Part shown: positions 10,155 through 22,315 of the stretch, one piece after another | How the letters are laid out: each line of letters starts with the position of its first letter | Numbering within the stretch: the first letter of the stretch is position 1 | Source of the DNA: Mortierella sp. BCC40632 | Taxonomy: Eukaryota > Mortierellomycota > Mortierellomycetes > Mortierellales > Mortierellaceae | NCBI GenBank assembly: GCA_011634665.1 | Contig: WAEK01000029.1 | Coordinates: 58,501 to 122,500 of the forward strand | Direction: 5' to 3' | DNA length: 64,000 nt | The notes under the pieces: generated by a model | What the model was told of the DNA's origin: nothing | Databases searched by the model: none | Seen by the model: only the letters and a program-made list of their open reading frames with translations | Program-made: the position numbers and the translations under genes

Positions 10155-13062
10155 CTTGATCCCGCATGGGTCACCAAAAAAAGTGAGATTCCTGTATGAC
10201 ATCGATCTGCGCCATGATTTCTTCCATGATTGCATTCTCCTCCTTTTTTACTCCCAGATGTCGATGCCATCTATCCACTGTTAGACCACCATGGAAAATC
10301 GAGATACGAAGTGCACTCAAGTTGTATGAGAGCCCTCAAGTCAAAGCTATTGCAACGTCTTGAAACTGTGCCAATGGACAATGCAAGGTACTCCAACAGG
10401 ACTCTTGGTTGCAACTCTTATGTTGAAGGGCAGTGGTGGTAGAGGGAGAAAGAAAGTACTTGGACGTTCTGTCATGGGCGATCCTCGTTGAACTAATATT
10501 GGAAAAAAAAAAATTAACCCCTTTCGCTTTAATGTATATTTCTGCCCTACTTTTCAAGATTCGACTCAACACTGGAATCAATGTTGCCTTATATCGATGT
10601 GGAAGGGCTTCAGGAACTGCCACTTACACTCCTCGGAAGGTTTCCGGATCGGATGACAAAGGAAATCATCGACAAGATTGGTGGCAGCGACAAGCTTTTC
10701 AAGGTACTGGATACAATTGTGGATTGAACAAATCTCTTTTAATTAGCAAAAGTTGGTCAAGGAAGACTTACTACCAGTGCATGTCAGTCTAATACATGAA
10801 ATTTGCCCTTCTTTCCACAACATCAACAAAACACACAAAGGCTGCTCCAAAGGAAGTGCAGCGCAGGATATGGCTTTCAAATCCAAACAAATTCAGGGAC
10901 AGTGTCATTCCTATCGTAAAGGCGTACAGGACAGATCCTGATATCATCCGTATGGCAAAGGAGATGAGCATTGATCAGCCAACAAAGGTCATCAGTCAGC
11001 GGTATGTCGCTAGCCTTGTTTGGATCAGCAGATTTGTTAAACTTGATACCGCCACCAAGTTCAACTCGTTAGCAACAGAGCCACGATCTCTAAACCATAT
11101 CAACTACCTTTCATCCTAATCCAACCACCTTGTAGGCGCGGCCACTCGAGCATCAAGCAACTTTTAGATATCGTCGGAGGAAGCTTGGAGCTTTATAACC
11201 ACATTGGATCCTACCTGCGTGCTCTGTTTATTCAGACCAACGATAGTGTTTACTGCACGCTACGCTTTGATCTCCTGATGGCGATGCACGAAGCAAATCT
11301 AGAGGCTGTAAGCGTGGAGGCGATTTTTTTTCCTTTTGGTTTGGGACAATGAGAATGGTACTCGGACAACATGCCTTGGATTTCATTCTCACCTCAAATC
11401 TACTCAACTCAACATAACAGATTACCAAAGTGGATCCTTGCCACGAGCTCGTATGGAACCTGGATGCTTGTAACAGGACTCTCTCCATGGACGAGCGTCG
11501 TGTCGAGAATATCCGAAAATTCTTCGACAAGGTCAGCAGAGATGACCCAGTACATGGGTAAGGAAGAAGTGAATACATACACCAAAAGGATGACAGAAAT
11601 GCTCGATATCTTTCTAACCATGATTGATTGGAATAAGGAAGCGTTTCTTGAGCTAATATGACAACCTTTGGATTTTGAATATTCTCTAGCGACATTGCTA
11701 TGATCCTGAACGACCCCTTCACAGCCAACATGATTGCATCGAGACTTTTAGTGTTGCTTAATGATGCTACTCAAAACGGAAAGACAGCCATGGTAATATT
11801 TTTAGCTATTCTCTTCTTTTCAGACTCTTGGTCAACACAGGAACCAGAAACAACAACAACAACAAAAAAAAAAAAAAAAAGAGAAGGGTAGTCATATTCA
11901 CGGTTCCGTTTTCTTTTTTATCTACCTCCATGTAGAGTGATACGACGCTAGTCTGGACAGCAACTATGCTCAACCTTGGCGCACATGCTAGAAGAATCAT
12001 CCAGCAGCAAAAGTTTAGGATTCCCAAGGTGGAGGCCAATGTGATTGACAAATTCATGACAACACTCTCGAACTGTATTCTGGACGATACCCTTGGCCAG
12101 CTTAAACAGGATGTGGATGAGAACGTGGAATATGAGGCTGTTGAATTCACAGAGGATAACCTTATTGCCCTGGATGACAGTGAAGTGGCTCGCAAGGCAA
12201 GTATCTTGGAAAGCAAGGAGGCGTACTATCACTTGGAAAACACAATTCGACTACGCGATAAGGGGGTTCAGCCTAACACTTTTATTTTTATAATATCTCT
12301 AACTACTTTAGTTATTGTGCCATTATGTGCTCGACAAATTAACACACATGGATATTCATGCGCTCCACCGGACATTGCCCAACATTGTGACCAGTCTTGG
12401 CAGAAACTCACCCTACGACTACCAGTCAGTGACGGTTGATTCTCTCCACGTTACTTTCCAAAGCTTTTTCCATTCATTCCTGGAGATGCTTCTTCGTCAG
12501 CAGCAACTGACGAGATTCCTGACCAATCGCAAGTGGCAGGGTGTGATTATGAATGATTACTTATTGCCAGCGGCCACTATGGACAGTTCGGTGCATGAGC
12601 AGGCGGTCACGTTTCTGTTGGAAGCTTTTCGACTGGTGGCATCCTCAGGGAGAGCAGGAGTGTTGGGAGATGTGTTCTTTAACTTGGGTCGCTGGCTTGA
12701 GACGCTTTTTACTAATAAGCCCAAAGAGACTCTTGGCGAGGAGAAGACTGTAAGTCATGACTTGATATGTTGGAGTATGGAAAAAAGGAGAGATTTATTT
12801 TTACATTAGACTCATGGGCTTGGACTCTTTTTTTTTTTAACCCCCCTCCCCCTCCTTCCTCCTTATTCAGAACTACTTGCGAGAGCTTTATGCAAAGGTT
12901 GTCGGTGAGGCAGCTATGCTAAGTGGCGGAAGGTACAAGATCAAGCCCGAGGATATTCCGCAAGTACTAGCATTTGTTCAGGTAAAAAAAAAACGAAGAT
13001 GTGCCATCTTTTTTTTTTTTTTTTTTTGTAAGCAAGGGACGGAAAGGAGGCGGTCGAGTTGA
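9908..13062 (+). CDS. NELFB: Negative elongation factor subunit B (NELF-B / COBRA1 family)
   Basis: NELF-B is a core subunit of the complex that holds RNA polymerase II in promoter-proximal pausing. Twelve exons: 9908..10019, 10258..10387, 10559..10703, 10747..10782, 10841..11001, 11136..11307, 11421..11557, 11690..11792, 11936..12265, 12312..12749, 12871..12981, 13033..13062. They total 1905 nt, about 634 residues (human NELF-B is 580). Family landmarks: a PLLDHHG-type stretch early, EVQRRIW, the YCTLRFDLLMAMHEANLEA segment, the signature VDPCHELVWNLDAC, then ILNDPFTANM, and a helical C-terminal half beginning YVLDKL. Two donors are weak (GTCTAA after exon 1, GTTCAG after exon 9) but phases agree. 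Exon 4 is only 36 nt. The last exon is uncertain: acceptor AG at 13031-13032 gives a stop at 13060-13062, while AG at 13035-13036 gives 20 more residues and a stop at 13124-13126. Confidence 0.85.
10122..10154. repeat. T33 homopolymer in NELF-B intron 1
   Basis: Thirty-three consecutive T residues lie 104 bases upstream of the intron 1 acceptor (AG at 10256-10257). It is too far from the acceptor to be its polypyrimidine tract. Confidence 0.9.
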
Positions 13063-13750
13063 TCAAGATGATGCCAACATAGCTGACTATTCTTTGGTTA
13101 TTATTATTATTATTATTTTACTGTGAATTAGCCTGTATGGAATCAAATGGATACTTCGGCTTAAAAAAAAAAAAATCGTCTAGCGCTTTCTTGCTACTCT
13201 CACCAGCATATATACAAAAAAAAAAAAAAAAAATACATTTTGCACAAACCCACAGACCATGTATTTTCGGTGCCTTTATGTTGAAGTATTCAAAATGTTG
13301 GATGCTATAAGCTTGATAGATCTAGCGCAAAGGAGCAAAGGAGTTGAAAGGTACCTGAAATCGAAAGGACTAGTATAGTCACCATTGACAGACCTGACTA
13401 AAACAAATGACAAATAACACGCTTCTTTGTTGTCTGATAATCATCTGCCATCTCAATGGCACAGTACCAAAGATGTTGGTTTACTTTCCTTTGGGTCGAT
13501 CGTCCCCCAGTATCCTGTTGCTCACGTCAGTACCTGCTTCGCCGATAAGAAGCACAGGTCGTGCGACGAGGCGGCTCCTGCTGAGCAGTCTTCCAATTAC
13601 TAAACCCTCCCCCCCAGCTGGGATCACTTGGGATGTAGTGACAGTGATATTGATTTCACCGGCCGTCGATACTATCTTATTCTGATGATTGTTCCGATGA
13701 CATTTTCCCAGATGCTTGCTCCTACCGCAAGTATTCGAGAGCATGCTGTT

Positions 13751-13790
<40 letters not shown>

Positions 13791-15000
13791 AACAGTTGAG
13801 CTAAAATTTCGAGATCAGCCTGCTACTGCATGAGCAACTTCACATTGGACTTAATATCAACCAAGCCATAAGGGGCTTTTAGGTGAAGACACGGAATCGA
13901 ATGCAAACATGAGAAACACGGGAGACGTACCCATGATGAGTATAAAAACCATTGAGGTTGAATCCTATATGGTTAGAGTGAGGATAAAGCAAAAAACACT
14001 GAAAAGGAAACACTGTTTTTTTTTTTCTTCATCAAATTCGATGGACGGGGCAAGAGCTCGCCAACGGAACCAAGACTGCACTAACCAGAGATACCAGCAT
14101 CTAGTCTGTTGTCTTCAAGGAACAACCAGCAAATAAAAAGATGTCAATAGTTCTGTATGGGGTAGCAACAGGGACAAGTTTAGGAGATCAGATTAGGGGG
14201 GAGGGGGTCATGCAAGGCGAAGTGGAAAGAAGATGCAGGAGCACATGCAATACAGAGACGGAGGATAGTCGGTGACAAGATTAAGACATTGAGGATTTGT
14301 GGTGCAGTCAAGTGTTTGAGCTGGGAGTGGTGCGAGTCGCCCAAGACTCACTATACGATCAAGACGTACGACACAAACGCAGCAACATGTCTTGCCATTA
14401 CCGGAGCGTCCCAGCTTTTTTTTTCCGCCAGAGCGATGAACTCTGGAACTATTCAACAAAGATATGCAACCCTGTATCAACGTCAGTCTATTGAACTGGA
14501 GACAAGATGAGATATATTCGACCTTGCCTGGAGAGAACACTTTGATTTGGATGGATATGGTGATAGCAGCAGTGACAGCAAAGGGAAGAAAAGAGTCAGT
14601 GAGAAAAAGACAAAACCTGGACACTTGATCCAGGGACAACTCTCGGTCTAACTTAAATGTTGTGGTGTGCACGTGCGTGCACTGCTCCACTAATATAGCT
14701 AGATCCCAAGGCAAACACCGGGCGCAATGAAGGCCTCCCATGAGACCACGAGCTGAGGTGGGACACAAGCAAAGGCGAAACACGCAACCAAACGAAGGTA
14801 AGCAGGGAGAGGAGAGGAGAGGAGAGGCCCAGGCCATCGAGTAAAGAAGATTAAAGCCAACTGTTGAAGTAGGGAAAAAGAGGATACATATTTTCTCTTG
14901 GCACTCAATGGGAAAAACAATCCAAATTGTATGACAAGATTCATTCAAGTTTGACTGGAGCCATTATTATTCTGTAACATTGGAATCTCTTGAGAGTGAT
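13063..15000. other. Convergent spacer without supported genes
   Basis: The region lies between the 3' ends of NELF-B and the secreted Pro-rich protein. It contains an ATT array near 13098-13118, T/A homopolymers at 13161-13174 and 13216-13233, and an A36 run at 13753-13788. A 246-codon open frame at 14208..14948 (minus) has no recognisable domain, and I do not support it. Confidence 0.5.
13753..13788. repeat. A36 homopolymer
   Basis: Thirty-six consecutive A residues, among the longest homopolymers in the window, in non-coding sequence. It could be a retroposed poly(A) tail, but I see no target-site duplication or retrocopy upstream. Confidence 0.9.
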
Positions 15001-15792
15001 CTAAAGGAAGGTCATATACTGTGTAATTAAGATACCCATGGTTAAACTGCTCGCCCAGAGCATGGTTCGGAGTGGGTACAAGAGAGCGACTGCAGAACTG
15101 GAGGGGATTCTTGAACCATTTGCGGTCTCCTTGCAGGTCAACTTGAAGCCCTTGACTTGTTGATTCGTGACATTGTAAAAATGTGGGTTAAGATGAACCA
15201 GTTGGCCCGTGGACCGGAAACAGGTACTACAATGCTGAAGAGTATCGATCCTGGCACCATTGTTTTGACAGATACAAGCATAAAAGGGCAAGACTTGGTT
15301 GATCATGGTTAGATTAGCGGGTGGTGTGGAGGGTGAGGTGGAGGTTGGGAGGAGTGCGGAGCAATTACGGATTGCTGGGAAATCCTGTTGACAGGCAACA
15401 CAGTCGTCCGAAGTCGAAAAGATTGGGTCTGGGAGAGCTGGTGATGGAGAGTGTGGACCGGTCGAAGGGTTGGTTGGTGTTGCTGGGGCAGGAGCTGGTG
15501 GAGGTGGAGCTGGGGATGATGAAGGAGTGGGTTCTGAGGTGGGTGCTACTGTCGGTTCTGAGGTGGGTACTCCTGTCGGGTCTGGACTGGGTGCTCCTGT
15601 CGGGTCTGGACTGGGTACAACTGTTGGTTCTGTGCTGGGTACTACTGACGGTTCAGGCATTGGCTCTAGTTCTGCTGGTGGTGACTGGGAAGGGTCCTCT
15701 TGGCCATAGACTGGTATAGTGAGGATAGCCAGGCTGAGGATGGCCAAGGTTACCAGTGCGAGCATCCGGGAGCGGGAGCGTGGGTGTGTCAT
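15001..15792 (-). CDS. Secreted Pro/Ser/Thr-rich protein, probably cell-wall or GPI-anchored
   Basis: Single exon, 263 residues. The N-terminus is a signal peptide (hydrophobic core about residues 10-27, ending VYGQ); Met10 at 15765 is an alternative start. Residues about 33-115 are a Pro-rich stalk built of short repeats of the form [D/E]PT[G/V]-x-P-[S/T], encoded by an imperfect repeat. A cysteine domain follows with eight Cys, including two CxxC pairs (DDCVAC and HCSTC) and a CIC. The last ~25 residues are hydrophobic after a small-residue/Asn-Gly-Ser stretch, as in GPI-anchored wall proteins. I do not recognise a named family. Export and wall location are inferred from these signals. Codon use and an uninterrupted frame on the domain strand support it as coding. 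Confidence 0.75.
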   Translation of the reverse strand: MTHPRSRSRMLALVTLAILSLAILTIPVYGQEDPSQSPPAELEPMPEPSVVPSTEPTVVPSPDPTGAPSPDPTGVPTSEPTVAPTSEPTPSSSPAPPPPAPAPATPTNPSTGPHSPSPALPDPIFSTSDDCVACQQDFPAIRNCSALLPTSTSPSTPPANLTMINQVLPFYACICQNNGARIDTLQHCSTCFRSTGQLVHLNPHFYNVTNQQVKGFKLTCKETANGSRIPSSSAVALLYPLRTMLWASSLTMGILITQYMTFL

Positions 15793-17215
15793 GACTTGGA
15801 GTTATGCGGGTGTTGGTGTTTGTTGCTTGAGTAGATTCTCAGGTGACAGTCTCTGGCTACTGGTATGGTATAGCTTGAATAGGAGGGTATCAAAAAACTG
15901 ATGAGGAGGAAAGCAAGGGAATCGAGAGGCAACGAAAGAGAAAGAGAGAAAAGAGTGGATAGAGAGAAAAAAAAGCGACGAGAACTGGTCCGTCTCAAAT
16001 CAGACATAAATGTCCGAGCCGTCCAGGACCAAGGTATCTATTAATAAGAGTTGCAATGTGGCAGTAGAGCTAAGGAGCTCGAAACTCAGGAGTATGGGAG
16101 AGAACTCGTCCGAAATTGGCTTTGCTGCAAGGGGTAGGAAGGTTTGGTCTGAATTACACCGCACGTCGTAGTAACAAGGAAACTTGGACATGAGTATTCC
16201 AACAGAAAGTCGTCTAGCCTGTCTGCATGTCTGCTCGGATTCCAAGTGTTCTGTGGCGCAACTAATCTCTATTGCCACCAACCCATCCATGGCACTCTGG
16301 AAACACTACAAATGAAATAACTGGAGGAAGCTCAGAATGAAAAGGACCTTGGAAGAGGTCTCCATGTTGGGGCCGATTGAACCGTTATCTCGAGTTCAAC
16401 CCCTTTTCCCCACAGCAGTCACGAATGAGCGAACATGCTCCGCGACGACTGAAGCCCAAGTGCTTTGAGGGCTGACCGCTTCATGAAGATCACTCAAGAT
16501 CATACTTAAGGAGGGGGTTCCAAAGGCTACAAAAATGAGTCTCTTGTCCAGGTCTCTGACCGGATACTCCACGCGGAATCCTTCTCAAGCCTAGGAGAAA
16601 GCGTATGATATTGAGGTTGATTTCATCAAGTCTGTATAGGGTCTTATCATCTCATGCTCCTGTATATAATTCTTGGTACATGCAAGCAGATTGCGTTGGT
16701 ACTCCAACAGATGCCACCTATCCAGACACGATGTGGTGAAGATGATGCTAGAGGAAGTCAAGACAATAAACGTACACTGCTTGCGCAAACCCTTCAAGAA
16801 TACCTAGAGTGCGCTCAAGAGGAGGCCCCAGGGGGCAGGGCTGATTGCCTTACAGGTAGTGTGCAGGCATAATCGCTCAGAGAGAAAAGAGCAAACCTCT
16901 GGCGAACAAAGAAAAGATAGGCAATCTCTTTTCTCAATTAACTAACCTTTGCTAACAGGAGGTGTCCATCTTCAATGACCGCAGCAAACACCGGAGAAGA
17001 AACAACTAAATAAATAAATGGATTAAACTAGCCATTGGAAAGGTGGCGGATGTCTAATTCGCCTGAAACTAGAAATGTAGAAAGATTTCATCATATTCTC
17101 GACCCAGACCGATAGAGTCGGTATTCCTAGAATCTTTGAGTAAATCTCTAACAGCTTCACTTGAAGAGTGAAGAGAAAAGGCGTCACCCTGGCGCCAGAA
17201 AAATATCCTAATGGC

Positions 17216-17246
<31 letters not shown>

Positions 17247-18037
17247 GGGTGTACTCTCTAGTTTACCTAGTACCTCTCGGGAACTACTCGCTCTATGTGA
17301 AGCAAAAGAGCGCCACCATAGCGCCAGAAAAGTAATGATATGCAGCACATTGTGGAAAAAAGAGAAGAAAGAGACCACCCACTATTCTCCTCAGGAACCA
17401 CTGATCCCGGACAAATAAAATTGAGAGTATCTAGAGAATCCTTGGGCCAGATACCAACACTCCCACTCAAGCATCGAGAAATCTAGATTGAAAATTTACG
17501 CGTCAGTACTTGACAACTGGCTTAAAAGACTCTTGTCTTAAAAACGACCATGCAACTTCTTTATCAACAGATCCGTAATAATGCCCTCTTCACTGTTTAC
17601 TAATGATGCTTTGCAAAAAAAAAGCCATCCTGGAACACCTCATATATGAGGAGCTGTCTAGGAAGGAAGGAAGGAATAGTCACGGGATTGTAGGAAAGGA
17701 AGGGGTGGCTTGCGGTGGGTGATGGAGGAGGGAGGATCCAGTGGTCTGGAGTACCTCCATAATAATCCTCCTTCACACTCTTCTCTTTTCTCTTTCTCTC
17801 TCCCTCTCTCTTTATTCTATCCCCTACCCTTTGTTGCTTATTTGCCATGGCCTCGTATCCTGCAAGTAGTTGCGCATAGTTCTCTATGCATTTCATTCTT
17901 GAGAGCATCGATCTTGCTAATGACAACAGCTGAGTCGGCTCATGAACCATGTGCTAACGGACTTTTTCTAATCTCTTTCGCCTGCATGTTCCCCCTGACG
18001 AACCCCTTTCCTTGTCTGCCATTTCCTCCATGAATGA
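15793..18037. other. Spacer upstream of MTAP without supported genes
   Basis: It includes the promoter of the secreted Pro-rich protein (GA-rich near 15935-15975), an A27 run at 17220-17246, a GGAA tract near 17658-17675 and a pyrimidine-rich MTAP leader (17780-17825). Open frames are short and lack conserved sequence. Confidence 0.5.
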
Positions 18038-19195
18038 ATGCAGCCCGTCAAGATTGCTGTCATTGGAGGCAGTGGCCTCTACAACCTTGAGGGTCTCGAG
18101 TTTGTTGCCGAGGTCAACCCCAAGACGGTATGTCGCTGCCCTCTTCTCTTCCTTTCCCCTTGTTCTACTCTGCGCCGTTTTGTTCCTAACCTAGGCAATA
18201 CGCCCGATGCCCTGGCACACACAGACAGAGAGAAAGCTCAACTCTGGAACACTTTCATGTGGGAGCTGGGCATTAGTCTTCAGAAACGTCCATTCCGTTG
18301 ATTTTCTCACGACACTGACGCCTTCAATTGCCTCTTTGGCTCTATCCCCCATTTTTTTCTTATCTCTACCTCTCTCTTTCATGGCGTATCATAGCCATGG
18401 GGCCATCCCAGCGATGCGATCACCATCACCAAGACTGAATTCGGTCTTCATATCGCTTTCCTCGCTCGCCATGGCCGTGGTCACTACCTTACTCCTTCCG
18501 AGGTCCCCGCACGGGCCAACATTGCCGCTCTCAAGTCCCTCGGTGTTGAAGTGATCATTGCCTTCTCGGCAGTCGGTTCCCTTCGCGAGGAGCTCAAGCC
18601 CCGTGACTTTGTCTTGCCTACGCAGATCATTGACCGCACCAAGGGCATCCGTCCCTCGACCTTCTTTGAGGACGGTCTTGTTGCCCATGCCATGTTTGCT
18701 GACCCATTCTCGGAGGTGGTTGAGGACGTCATCTGGGAGCAGCGTGGCGTGATCGAGGGAGGTGATTTCCACCGCAAGAAGACTTTGATCTGCATGGAGG
18801 GCCCTCAGTTCTCGACCCGTGCCGAGTCTCACATGTACAGGAGCTTTGGTGGCGACTTGATCAACATGAGTGTCTTGCCCGAGGCCAAGTTGGCTCGTGA
18901 GGCCGAGATGGCGTACCAGATGATCTGTATGTCAACGGATTACGACTGCTGGAAGGAGCATGAGGAGGCTGTGACCGTCGAGGCTGTTGTTGCCAACTTG
19001 AAGGCCAACACATCGAACGCTCAGAGGCTGTTGAAGGCAATTCTTCCAGGACTGCAGGCGATTGTCGAGAATGGAAAGGCGACGGAAGGTCTGAAGGGAA
19101 GCATGCGTTTTGCCTGCATGACTGCACCAGAGAAGCGCAGCAAGGAGGCAGTTGAGAAGCTGGAGTTCATTCTTCCTGGCTACTACACTGCCTAA
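18038..19195 (+). CDS. MEU1: S-methyl-5'-thioadenosine phosphorylase
   Basis: The enzyme cleaves methylthioadenosine with phosphate to adenine and 5-methylthioribose-1-phosphate in the methionine salvage pathway. Exons 18038..18127 and 18395..19195, with a 267-bp phase-0 intron; 296 residues against 283 in human MTAP. Visible family motifs are the N-terminal phosphate loop IGGSGLY, LARHGRGH, the SAVGSLREE stretch, IDRTKGIRPSTFF, the substrate loop MEGPQFSTRAES followed by NMSVLPEAKLAREA, and STDYDCWKEHEEAV. All are intact, so activity is expected in the cytosol. The intron falls right after the 30th codon (NPKT), and the next exon continues PWGHPSD as in the family. The symbol follows the yeast orthologue. 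Confidence 0.95.
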
Positions 19196-20704
19196 AAAAT
19201 TGAAAAGAAAAGAAAAAGAAAAGAAAAAAAGAAAAAAAGAAAAAAAGAGAGAGATAGATATTTTCCTTTAGAACTAGCCCTCTCGGCTAAGGAAGCGTCC
19301 GTCGTTCATACCATCATCTTTTTTTTTTTTTAAACAAAAAAAAAAAAAAAATGCAACAGTAAAGGGATACAATTAGAGGGACCCCCCCCCACTAGATCGA
19401 CTTTGCATTTCTTTTCTTTTTTTTTTGGCAGGAGGAAAGGTGGCGTTAGTCTGGAAGGATGAAATGATTACACATGTCTGTGTTCAAGCTCTCTTAAAAT
19501 GAGAGAAGGGGAAGAAGAGAGGAGCTGTTCAAATTCCGATCCTTGTCTTGTTACTTCTCACCACCCATCCCATTCTTGTAGTCACAAGAAGAAGAAGAAA
19601 AAGCGCAGAGCTTTGTGTATCGTCTTTTTTACTCCTCTTCAACGTCCAAGCCCACTATGTTCAGACCCAACCAACCAATCAAGTGGTAGCCAAGCGTTCA
19701 CCAAGACGTGATCCTTCGATACCGGTCTTCTCATTTAACACTTTCTTTGCTCGATTTCAAGGGCGAGCTTGGCATGTGGGCAGCAAACGTGAAAGAGAGT
19801 CACTCATATCCAACTTTACTTCACTCTGTTCTACTGAGACATTTTAACCTTGCCTGTCTTGGTCGCTCTTTCCCAGCAAAAGGTTTTGACTTGAGTTAGA
19901 AAGAGAGAAAGAGGCTGTTCAGAGATGAGACGCGATAACGTGAGATGGGGCGTTTGCTATTTGCTTGATCTGGTAGACGAGTGTGAGAGTAAATTTTCTT
20001 CACTTCGAGGTCCTATATCATGCACGAACAGAGTGGAGAGGCCTAGGGAGAGAAGAAGCGATTAAAAGGTGAACGGTGACCACTGGGATTAAAGAGTCAA
20101 AAAGTGTTAGGCACGAGGATCAAGAGCGATAGACTAGCTAGGCAAGAGTGGCAACGACAGGTGGATAAATAAAAAAGGTCTGTCATTGGATTCAACGGAT
20201 GAGAGAAGAGATAGGAGAGTCATCCAAGCTAGTAGGCGAGTAAACTGCGCCAATCAGAGGATGCCTTTTAACAATGAGTGGGGTGTTCCGCGCCAATTAA
20301 GTGGATGGTTATAGAGAGCTATCCAACATGCGATGTGCATCGTAGTCTATGACGAAGACAAGACGTTACACCAAAGATTTTTCATGAGAACATCGGCAGG
20401 GGAGAGAACTGGATGATCGAGATTTATAATCTATCCAAATGAAAGTGGATCGAGTCGCACATGGATGCTGAACGTAGGTAGACCGTCATCCCTTCTTGGT
20501 GATGACCGAACTCGGAGGTAATCTCCGAGAACAGCTCGGGCTCTTGTGCTTGGGCCTACTTAAAGCGGTTGAAGTTTACTCTAACTCTCTCCTTTCCTCT
20601 CTCGTTTCGATACGTAACATCATACTCATTTTCACACAGATTCTTAAAGCCTCCCCTCAACTACTCCCCTTTTTTGACATCGACTTCAATTCTCATTTCT
20701 GCGC
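19196..20704. other. Spacer between MTAP and hemerythrin-like gene
   Basis: The MTAP 3' region carries an A/G purine tract (19200-19258) and short A, T and C homopolymers (19319-19390). The remainder is unique sequence without a coding frame I can support. Confidence 0.5.
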
Positions 20705-21447
20705 ATGCTCTTGACCCGAACTCATTTATTGTCTCGTACCATTACTACTTTGCCCGTTTCCCGCCATCTAGTAACCAGCACCTCCATGTCACTCATCTCA
20801 GACCTAATCAAGAAGGATCACAGCGAGCTCGAGGAGTACTACCACAAAATCCTGGACGCCAAGGATTGTGATGAAAAGACTCGCTGGGCAAACCAATTTA
20901 CATGGGAGCTTGCCCGCCACAGTGTAGGAGAAGAGCTAATCATATATCCTTGCATGAAGAAATGTCTTAAGGATGGCGAAGTCATCGTCGCGAAGGACCT
21001 TCAAGAGCACCAGGAGGTAATGCTTTCTTTATTAGTGATACAGGCAATTCAAACCATGAACAACTCATCCTATCTCCTCTCTTTTGTGCTTGGACCACAC
21101 TAATTGTATTCCTCAACAATATGCAGATCAAGGAACAGCTCTATAAATTCGAAATGATGGAGGCGGCGGATCCGGACTTTGAGCCCATGTTGCGTCGAAT
21201 GTGGATGGACCTGGCCCAACACATCAAAAGTGAAGAAGAGATAGATCTTGTCTTGCTCGAGAAAATCCTCAGCACTGAGGAGAGTACAAAAATGGCCAAA
21301 GAGTTCCACCTAACCAAGAAGTTTATGCCCACACACAGTCATCCATCTGCTCCGAACGAACCACCCTTTGAGACTATTGTGGGACTCTTGCAAGCGCCTA
21401 TTGACAAGCTCCGTGATATTTTCAACCGCTTTCCTAAGAGCGATTGA
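20705..21447 (+). CDS. Hemerythrin-like (HHE) cation-binding protein
   Basis: Exons 20705..21016 and 21127..21447, phase-0 intron of 110 bp, 210 residues. Hemerythrin-fold residues are in place: KKDHSELEEYYHKI near the N-terminus, RHSVGEELIIYP, EHQEIKEQL across the splice junction, and QHIKSEEEIDL, giving the His and Glu ligands expected for a di-iron four-helix bundle. The first 27 residues are Arg/Ser/Thr/Leu-rich with no acidic residue, like a mitochondrial presequence; Met28 (20786) is an alternative cytosolic start. Fungal proteins of this type are linked to oxygen, NO or iron chemistry, but no specific substrate can be inferred. A Pro/Thr-containing C-terminal tail follows the bundle. 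Confidence 0.85.
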
Positions 21448-22315
21448 ACAAGTATACACGCTTATTCAAAAGGGGGAGCGAGAGCGAGTAAATGCTTCTC
21501 TGCAGAGAAATCATCTCCTACAAGTCCTTTCTATATACTCAACACCACCGAATAGCAACTATATGATGGCCCAATTAGTAAACTCTGCCCTTCTTTAGCT
21601 CTATAAAATGTCATCTATTGACGCAAACATTAGATGGCCTCTGTAAAGTAGTGGTTGTTGGGCTGTAATACTTGACAGGGAAGAAAAGAGGATGGCTTGA
21701 TGAGTCATGTTCGTTTGTTCAACTCTGCCGATCTCGGCCATCACAACGCGCTTGACCAGCTTCTTGCCATTCCTAGGTATTGTCTAAGTGGTCTTAATAG
21801 TCGTCGTTCGCCTCCCTCCTCCCTCTTATCCCTACAGGGGCTCCTGCAAGTCAATTCACGATCATGCATATGCAAGTGCAATGGCAGTAAAAAAAAAAAA
21901 ATGCTACAAGGTAGTCTTTCTACAAGGAAAAAGTATATGATAATACACTAGACTCTCAAATCAGAATAAAGATACCCGACTTTCTGTGATGCCCAAGATG
22001 AAAATGAATTCCAAGGACTTCTTGGCTCTTGAGTCTATTCTCGCCAGGGTCGCATGGGGTGAACAATTTCAAAAAAGTTATTCTCAGTATGGAGCCAGTG
22101 GCATGTAGTTGGGAAGAAAAGGGGGGGAGGGGGAAGTAATAGGATACGAAAACCACGCGTCTGCGGCTGGTTTTGTAGTGGTGGCGTAGCGTAACAGAAG
22201 ATGGTCACGAACCTTATTTTGCTGAGGTCCTGATCCAACACATCTCTTTCTTTCTCTTTTTTTTTTATTGCATGTTCGTTGTTGCATCACAGGAATCTTC
22301 AGGAAAAAAAAGAAA
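21448..22315. other. Spacer upstream of TRM5
   Basis: Unique sequence with one A13 run near 21889-21901 and a T-run (22257-22267). The TRM5 promoter must lie at its right end. No supported gene. Confidence 0.5.

Noticed and set aside
13753..13788. A36 run as the poly(A) tail of a retroposon
   Set aside because: No retrocopy, target-site duplication or coding remnant is visible beside it, and similar runs occur inside many introns.
14208..14948. A 246-codon minus-strand frame in the 13-15 kb spacer
   Set aside because: Composition is mixed hydrophobic/Cys with no conserved motif, no sensible start context and no neighbouring exon to join.
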